From assembly GCA_021778875.1 (NCBI GenBank), contig JAJYBT010000227.1, forward strand, positions 1 through 5,694: DNA of 5,694 nt, written 5' to 3'. How positions within the stretch are numbered: the stretch's first letter is position 1; every line of letters starts with the position of its first letter. The notes below the pieces were generated by a model that ran no database searches, was not told where the DNA came from, and was given only the letters and a program-made list of their open reading frames with translations. The translations under genes and the position numbers were made by a program. This DNA is from Acidobacteriota bacterium. GTDB taxonomy: Bacteria; Acidobacteriota; Terriglobia; Terriglobales; Acidobacteriaceae. This document shows, piece after piece, positions 1 through 5,694 of the stretch.

Positions 1-280
1 TGCAGCGCGACGCGGGCCACGATCGCTGCGCCAAACAAGCCGATGATCGCAATCAGGCTGAGAATCCCGAGATGACCGAAGTGCGGAATGCGCTCCTCGT
101 GCCACGGCTCGGGCTGAACGTACTGCTGGAATAGCTGTGGCTCTGCGTCCGTCTGCAGACCGCGGTCCGCCAGCGGATCCGCAAGCGTGTCCTGCTCCGG
201 CGGCGGCAGTTCGCCTGCTGCGCTCTCCGCGGGGGTTGCGTGGTTTTCCGGCTCCAGAGGAGATTGCTCCGGCGTGTCGT

Positions 281-284
<4 letters not shown>
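1..284 (-). CDS. Membrane protein of unknown function, N-terminal part (possible CPBP-type intramembrane protease)
   Basis: This reading frame is open from an ATG at 284 to the left edge, giving 94 codons with no stop, so the gene is cut by the window. The first 60 or so residues are a cytosol-like, disordered stretch rich in Pro, Glu, Asp and Ala. A short conserved-looking motif follows ([10 protein letters not shown], residues 64-73), and then a hydrophobic helix at about residues 72-90 that is probably the first membrane segment. The ATG overlaps the uvrA stop in an ATGA arrangement and no strong Shine-Dalgarno is visible, so translation is probably coupled to uvrA. From memory, a disordered leader followed by an 'RIPxxGH' motif and membrane helices fits acidobacterial CPBP (Abi/CAAX-type) intramembrane proteases, but the catalytic helices lie outside the window. 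That name is therefore a guess, while the existence of the gene is well supported. Confidence 0.72.
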
Positions 285-3307
<3,023 letters not shown>

Positions 3308-3334
3308 GATGGGTCTATGAGGGAGCGGTGGGCC

Positions 3335-3367
3335 GTTTCCGGGCTGCGCAAAAGGACCGGTTTCCGG
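3335..3367 (-). repeat. Two direct copies of an 8-base element in the uvrA leader
   Basis: GTTTCCGG (plus strand) occurs at 3335-3342 and again at 3360-3367, so the starts are 25 bases apart. On the minus strand these read CCGGAAAC and fall in the predicted untranslated leader of uvrA. The copy at 3360-3367 is part of CCGGAAACCGG, a small 4-bp inverted repeat with a three-base loop. They could be a binding site for a regulator or chance in a GC-rich leader; the sequence does not decide. Confidence 0.25.
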
Positions 3368-3386
3368 ATCGCAACCCTTATGGGGT

Positions 3387-3416
3387 ATTCTATTTGCCAA
3401 TAGAAACAAGGGTCAA
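3387..3416 (-). promoter_or_regulatory. Probable sigma70-type promoter of uvrA
   Basis: On the minus strand, TTGACC (3416-3411) and TAGAAT (3392-3387) are separated by 18 bases. Each hexamer matches five of six positions of the housekeeping consensus. Transcription would start near 3380, leaving a leader of roughly 70-75 bases before the uvrA ATG at 3307. This placement rules out the upstream in-frame TTG at 3409 as a start, because it lies in the spacer. The assignment comes from sequence only; Acidobacteriota promoters are less well characterised than those of E. coli. Confidence 0.65.
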
Positions 3417-3454
3417 CGCGGTGTTTTTCCCGCCACAATTGCACGATTGATTCT

Positions 3455-3470
3455 ACTCTTGCCTGAGAGT
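3455..3470. repeat. Small perfect inverted repeat in the uvrA/small-ORF spacer
   Basis: ACTCT-TGCCTG-AGAGT forms a 5-bp stem with a six-base loop. It lies upstream of the uvrA promoter and about 70 bases before the ATG of the small membrane protein. No T-run follows on either strand, so it is not an intrinsic terminator. It could be an operator half-site pair or chance. The rest of the 3417-3538 spacer shows no confident promoter for the plus-strand gene. Confidence 0.2.
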
Positions 3471-3538
3471 TCTCCAGCTTGCAGAAGACTGCGGCGTAGC
3501 AACTTGCGCATGCGGAGAAAGTGCCTTAGGCAGAAACA

Positions 3539-3706
3539 ATGGCGGATTTGCTGAACTTGACGATGTTGATGTGTGCGGCTCTCGGCTCCATGGCTTTTGG
3601 CGTGCTCGCCGCTTATGCCATCTTTCGTGTCGGCTTTGCTCTGATGCGACCGCAAAAAAGCTCCCCGGCAGTCAAAACCGCCGCAAAGACGGCCAGCGTG
3701 GTGTAA
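3539..3706 (+). CDS. Small single-pass membrane protein of unknown function (55 residues)
   Basis: The frame starts with ATG at 3539, ends in TAA at 3704-3706 and encodes 55 residues. Residues about 9-29 form a hydrophobic helix rich in Leu, Met, Ala, Gly and Val (for example LGSMAFGVLAAYAIF, residues 15-29). Arg30 and Arg37 follow, then a basic, Ser/Ala/Lys-containing tail (Lys40, Lys46, Lys50). By the positive-inside rule the C-terminus would face the cytoplasm. A short AGG (3528-3530) lies 8 bases before the ATG, a modest ribosome-binding site. About 69% of codons end in G or C, in keeping with a GC-rich coding frame. It is divergent from uvrA and convergent with the STN-domain gene. The layout resembles small conserved membrane proteins of Acidobacteriaceae as I remember them, but I can name no function. 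Overlapping frames on both strands are less protein-like. Confidence 0.68.
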   Translation: MADLLNLTMLMCAALGSMAFGVLAAYAIFRVGFALMRPQKSSPAVKTAAKTASVV

Positions 3707-3726
3707 CCAACCGATTCTCCTCTGCC

Positions 3727-3742
3727 ACCCGCCCCCCCGGGT
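3727..3742. repeat. Short inverted repeat in the convergent spacer
   Basis: ACCCG-CCCCCC-CGGGT gives a 5-bp GC-rich stem with a six-C loop, 20 bases after the stop of the small membrane protein. No T-run follows in the plus direction; in the minus direction the sequence beyond is not T-rich either. It may help end transcription of the small gene but is not a convincing intrinsic terminator. The remainder of 3707-3833, which separates two convergent genes, shows no other clear element. Confidence 0.25.
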
Positions 3743-3833
3743 CTATCCTGTAAAAACCCTGCCCTCTAAAGCCCTGTGCCCGTTGGGTATCGGACAAGCC
3801 GCCATCCCCTGCAATCTCCCCATACAGTCCCAC

Positions 3834-4595
3834 CTATCGATTGGGCGGATTAGTGCCCGGCGTCATCTGCTGCGGCATCTGTTCCGGTATCGGCTGCGGC
3901 GGACGCATCGGCGTGCCCGGAGCGAAGCCCGGCCGAAGTATCGGCGGCGTCACGGGCGGCTGCGGAGGCTCTTCCGGTTCGCTGTCGGCAGCGTCTTCGT
4001 CGGGGCTGTCCAGCGCCGTGCGGCTGGCTGGCCCCTGCTGGCTCCCGGCGCTGCGCGCCGTCAGCACAATGCGGCTTGGCGCTCCGCGGTCCTGGTCGCC
4101 GATCATCAGCACGTTATACCCTGACCCTTGCAGCAGTTGGATCAGCACATCCCGCGCCTGCCCCGGCCCGTAGACGCCAAACACCCGCTGGTTGGCCACC
4201 GTCCCCTCCAGCTTCGCCCCCGTCGCCGTTGCCACGTCCTCAAGAATCTGTTGCAGGCTGGAGTTTTTCGCCTGGATGCTCAGCCCCTGGCTGTCCCACG
4301 TGACGGCTGCTGGAGCTGGCTGGTCATTCACCGGCCAATTCGGCTTCGGTGGCTCCGGCGGTGTGGCCGGCATGGCCGGCTGGGCGGCCTTGGCGCTCTT
4401 GCGCGCCTTTGCAGTGCTGGCGTGGTGATGTGTTGCCTTCCGTGTCGCTCCGGTTGCAGGGGGAGCGGCGGTCGTTTGCGCCTGCACCAGATTTGCCCCG
4501 AGCAATCCGCCCAGCAGAAGGGAACTGACGCACAGCGCGCGCCACGCCGCAGAACTCCGCAAAGCCGATGAACGATAACGGATCGTCGTGCGCAT
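3834..4595 (-). CDS. Exported protein with a stand-alone secretin/TonB short N-terminal (STN)-like domain
   Basis: The product has 253 residues. Residues 1-39 are a signal peptide: an Arg-rich n-region, a hydrophobic core (about 20-37) and a likely cut after VQA (39/40). A low-complexity linker follows, with a HHH run (56-58), a Lys-rich stretch (63-69) and Pro-rich sequence (73-95). Residues about 97-181 form the only folded-looking unit, VTWDSQGLSIQ at 98-108 through to RIVLTAR at 175-181. Its pattern (strand, a helix SSLQQILEDVATATG, strand, GPGQARDVLIQLLQGSGYN, strand) matches the STN domain of secretins and TonB-dependent receptors, as recalled from acidobacterial proteins. The tail is acidic (196-209), then Pro/Met/Gln-rich. 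There is no secretin barrel or TonB-receptor domain. STN domains mediate periplasmic protein contacts, so a binding or adaptor role in the envelope is inferred. GGGGAG at 4610-4605 sits 9 bases before the ATG; the stop is TAG. A divergent secreted-protein gene lies upstream. Confidence 0.85.
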   Translation of the reverse strand: MRTTIRYRSSALRSSAAWRALCVSSLLLGGLLGANLVQAQTTAAPPATGATRKATHHHASTAKARKSAKAAQPAMPATPPEPPKPNWPVNDQPAPAAVTWDSQGLSIQAKNSSLQQILEDVATATGAKLEGTVANQRVFGVYGPGQARDVLIQLLQGSGYNVLMIGDQDRGAPSRIVLTARSAGSQQGPASRTALDSPDEDAADSEPEEPPQPPVTPPILRPGFAPGTPMRPPQPIPEQMPQQMTPGTNPPNR

Positions 4596-4604
4596 GGAAA
4601 CCTG

Positions 4605-4610
4605 CTCCCC
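4605..4610 (-). promoter_or_regulatory. Ribosome-binding site of the STN-domain gene
   Basis: GGGGAG on the minus strand lies 9 bases ahead of the ATG at 4595. It supports this ATG, which also gives a complete signal peptide. Confidence 0.6.
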
Positions 4611-4651
4611 GGACCGACGGAAACCCGGCTGCGGAAGTGTATGACCGCTCT

Positions 4652-4670
4652 ACTGTACTAGACTAACAGT
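4652..4670. promoter_or_regulatory. Perfect inverted repeat in the divergent promoter region (possible operator)
   Basis: ACTGT-(9 bases)-ACAGT lies between two divergent genes, 56 bases before the STN-gene ATG and 51 bases before the plus-strand ATG. This central position is where a shared operator could sit. The half-site spacing is one base longer than the E. coli LexA box (CTGT-N8-ACAG), so I do not call it LexA. No strong promoter hexamers were found for either gene in 4596-4721. Confidence 0.3.
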
Positions 4671-4703
4671 GGCCCACGGACGCTCATCAAAGTTTGCCGG
4701 GGC

Positions 4704-4710
4704 AGGGGGG
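4704..4710 (+). promoter_or_regulatory. Ribosome-binding site of the secreted-protein gene
   Basis: AGGGGGG lies 11 bases before the ATG at 4722, slightly far but strong. A second candidate, AAGGG at 4737-4741, lies 7 bases before an in-frame ATG at 4749. The first is preferred because only the 4722 start gives a charged n-region to the signal peptide, but use of the second start cannot be excluded. Confidence 0.45.
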
Positions 4711-4721
4711 AATCGCTCCAG

Positions 4722-5694
4722 ATGCGTCTCTGCTGTAAGGGTTGGATTATGACGCTGTTGCTGGCCGTGCCGCTTGCGGGCCAGGCCTCCACCTGCACCA
4801 CGCAGGCTGAACTTGCGCCGCAGGACCGAAGCGCCCTGGCCGCTGCGGGCCAGGGCATTGCTCTGGCCGTTCTGCAGCAGGATTACGAGACGCTCCATTC
4901 CGCGCTGCTGCCCGCCATCGCCCAGGATTGGGACGGAATTCATGCTGCCGTCGAGGATGGGGCGCCACTGGTCAAAGGCGGTCAGGCCCGGCTGCTTTCG
5001 ATTTACCTCCTGGACTCCTCCTCCGCCACCGCTACCGCTGACACTCAGTTTTTCTGTTCCAATGCCTCCGGCTCCCTCACCGTCACCATCACCATGCGCG
5101 CCTTGCCCCCCGGGCGCTACGCGGTGGTGCTGGCCGAGGCCGCCGGGGCGCAGTTGGGCGGACAGATGAGCTTCGTCCTCGTCTGGGATCAGACCGGGCT
5201 CGTTCCCCGATGGAAGCTCGGCGGCGTTTCCCTCCGCCAGGGCATCATCGACGGCCACGACGGCGTCTGGTACTGGAAACATGCGCGCGCCCTGGCCGCG
5301 TCCAGCGCGCCGTGGAGCGCATGGTACAGCTATGACATGGCGCGTTATCTGCTCCTGCCGGTGGACTTCATCTCTTCACCCAACCTGGAAAAACTGAACC
5401 AGGAGCAGGCCCAGATCAAGGACTCTCCCGCCAACGCCTTCCCTTATTCCCTACAGGATGGCGACCGCACCTGGAAGCTTGATGCCATCCGCGTTGACAC
5501 CCGGCTGCATGAGGCCGACCTCGGCGTAACCTACCAGTCCATTGGCGTCACCGACCCCGCGGCCATGCGCACCGAAGCCGTAGCCGTGCTCAGCGCCCTG
5601 CTCAAGGCGCACCCTGAGCTTCGCCAGGGCTTTCACGGCCTCTGGGCCTATGCCTCGCGCGATGGCAAGGTGACCACAATCATCGAATTGCCCA
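4722..5694 (+). CDS. Exported protein of unknown function, N-terminal 324 residues (cut by the right edge)
   Basis: The frame is open from the ATG at 4722 to the end of the window (324 codons plus one base) with no stop, so the 3' end is missing. Residues 1-22 are a signal peptide: MRLCCKGW carries the charges, TLLLAVPLAG is the core and the likely cut follows GQA. Residues about 33-82 look helical (a QDYETLHSALLPAIAQDW segment). Residues about 105-155 look beta-rich, with alternating hydrophobic strands around TVTITMRALPPGRYAVVLAEA. WDQTGLVPRWKLGG then DGVWYWKHARALA lead into the distinctive aromatic stretch WSAWYSYDMARYLLLPVDF (198-216) and NLEKLNQEQAQI. The mature part seen has only two cysteines, Cys25 and Cys112, which could pair. 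The sequence before the first Cys (ASTC) is a poor lipobox. I recognise no named domain; it resembles uncharacterised secreted proteins of Acidobacteriota as I recall them. A TAG at 4659 closes the frame upstream. It is divergent from the STN-domain gene. Confidence 0.82.
   Translation, partial: MRLCCKGWIMTLLLAVPLAGQASTCTTQAELAPQDRSALAAAGQGIALAVLQQDYETLHSALLPAIAQDWDGIHAAVEDGAPLVKGGQARLLSIYLLDSSSATATADTQFFCSNASGSLTVTITMRALPPGRYAVVLAEAAGAQLGGQMSFVLVWDQTGLVPRWKLGGVSLRQGIIDGHDGVWYWKHARALAASSAPWSAWYSYDMARYLLLPVDFISSPNLEKLNQEQAQIKDSPANAFPYSLQDGDRTWKLDAIRVDTRLHEADLGVTYQSIGVTDPAAMRTEAVAVLSALLKAHPELRQGFHGLWAYASRDGKVTTIIELP

Noticed and set aside
3308..3409. N-terminal extension of UvrA by 34 residues from a TTG at 3409
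   Set aside because: The TTG lies between the -35 and -10 hexamers of the likely promoter, the extra residues resemble no UvrA N-terminus, and the family start fits the ATG at 3307.
3421..3500. Glycine riboswitch-like fragment on the minus strand (ACTCTCAGGCAAGAG, 3470-3456)
   Set aside because: It resembles the 3' strand of the glycine aptamer, but the CCGAAGG core and the AAAGGAC ending are missing, and the downstream gene is uvrA, not a glycine gene. Probably chance.
3413..3753. Competing small frames on both strands (80 codons minus, 60 codons plus)
   Set aside because: Both are Arg/Ser/His-rich without a helix or motif. The minus one would cover the uvrA promoter, and the plus one lies out of frame over the better-supported 55-residue membrane protein.
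4652..4670. E. coli-type LexA box
   Set aside because: The half-sites CTGT and ACAG are present but nine bases apart instead of eight, and neither flanking gene is an SOS function.
4650..5282. Minus-strand open frame of 210 codons opposite the secreted-protein gene
   Set aside because: The plus-strand frame has a signal peptide, a ribosome-binding site and sensible composition over its whole length, whereas the minus frame is Gly/Gln/Arg-rich and lacks any domain pattern.

Overview
The window looks chromosomal, GC-rich and bacterial. I infer Acidobacteriota (Acidobacteriaceae/Terriglobia type). The reasons are the gene style (a stand-alone secretin/TonB short N-terminal domain protein with Pro-rich flanks, next to a large secreted protein of unknown function), the high third-position GC and the spacing of genes. 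This rests on recalled family style, not on a search. I see no tRNA, rRNA, CRISPR array, transposase or phage gene.

Layout, left to right. Bases 1-284 (minus) hold the first 94 codons of a membrane protein that runs off the left edge. Its ATG overlaps the uvrA stop as ATGA, so it is the second gene of a uvrA operon. Bases 281-3307 (minus) encode a full-length UvrA excinuclease subunit with both ABC ATPase halves, all zinc-binding cysteine pairs and an unusual acidic-then-lysine-rich C-terminal tail. A near-consensus sigma70-type promoter lies at 3387-3416 and fixes the start at the ATG at 3307 rather than at an upstream TTG. Bases 3417-3538 are a short divergent spacer. Bases 3539-3706 (plus) encode a 55-residue single-pass membrane protein of unknown function. 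Bases 3707-3833 are a convergent spacer with no clear terminator. Bases 3834-4595 (minus) encode a 253-residue exported STN-domain protein. Bases 4596-4721 are a divergent promoter region with a good ribosome-binding site on each side and a perfect 5+5 inverted repeat. Bases 4722-5694 (plus) encode the first 324 residues of an exported protein of unknown function that runs off the right edge.

How the genes may work together: only the uvrA/membrane-protein pair is clearly organised as an operon. UvrA acts in nucleotide excision repair, and nothing else in the window belongs to that pathway. The STN-domain protein and the divergent secreted protein share a regulatory region and both act outside the cytoplasm, which hints at, but does not prove, a shared envelope role. 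I found no clear evidence of a wholly new system. The items most worth checking are the small membrane protein, the UvrA tail, the coupling of uvrA to a membrane protein, and the divergent STN/secreted-protein pair.
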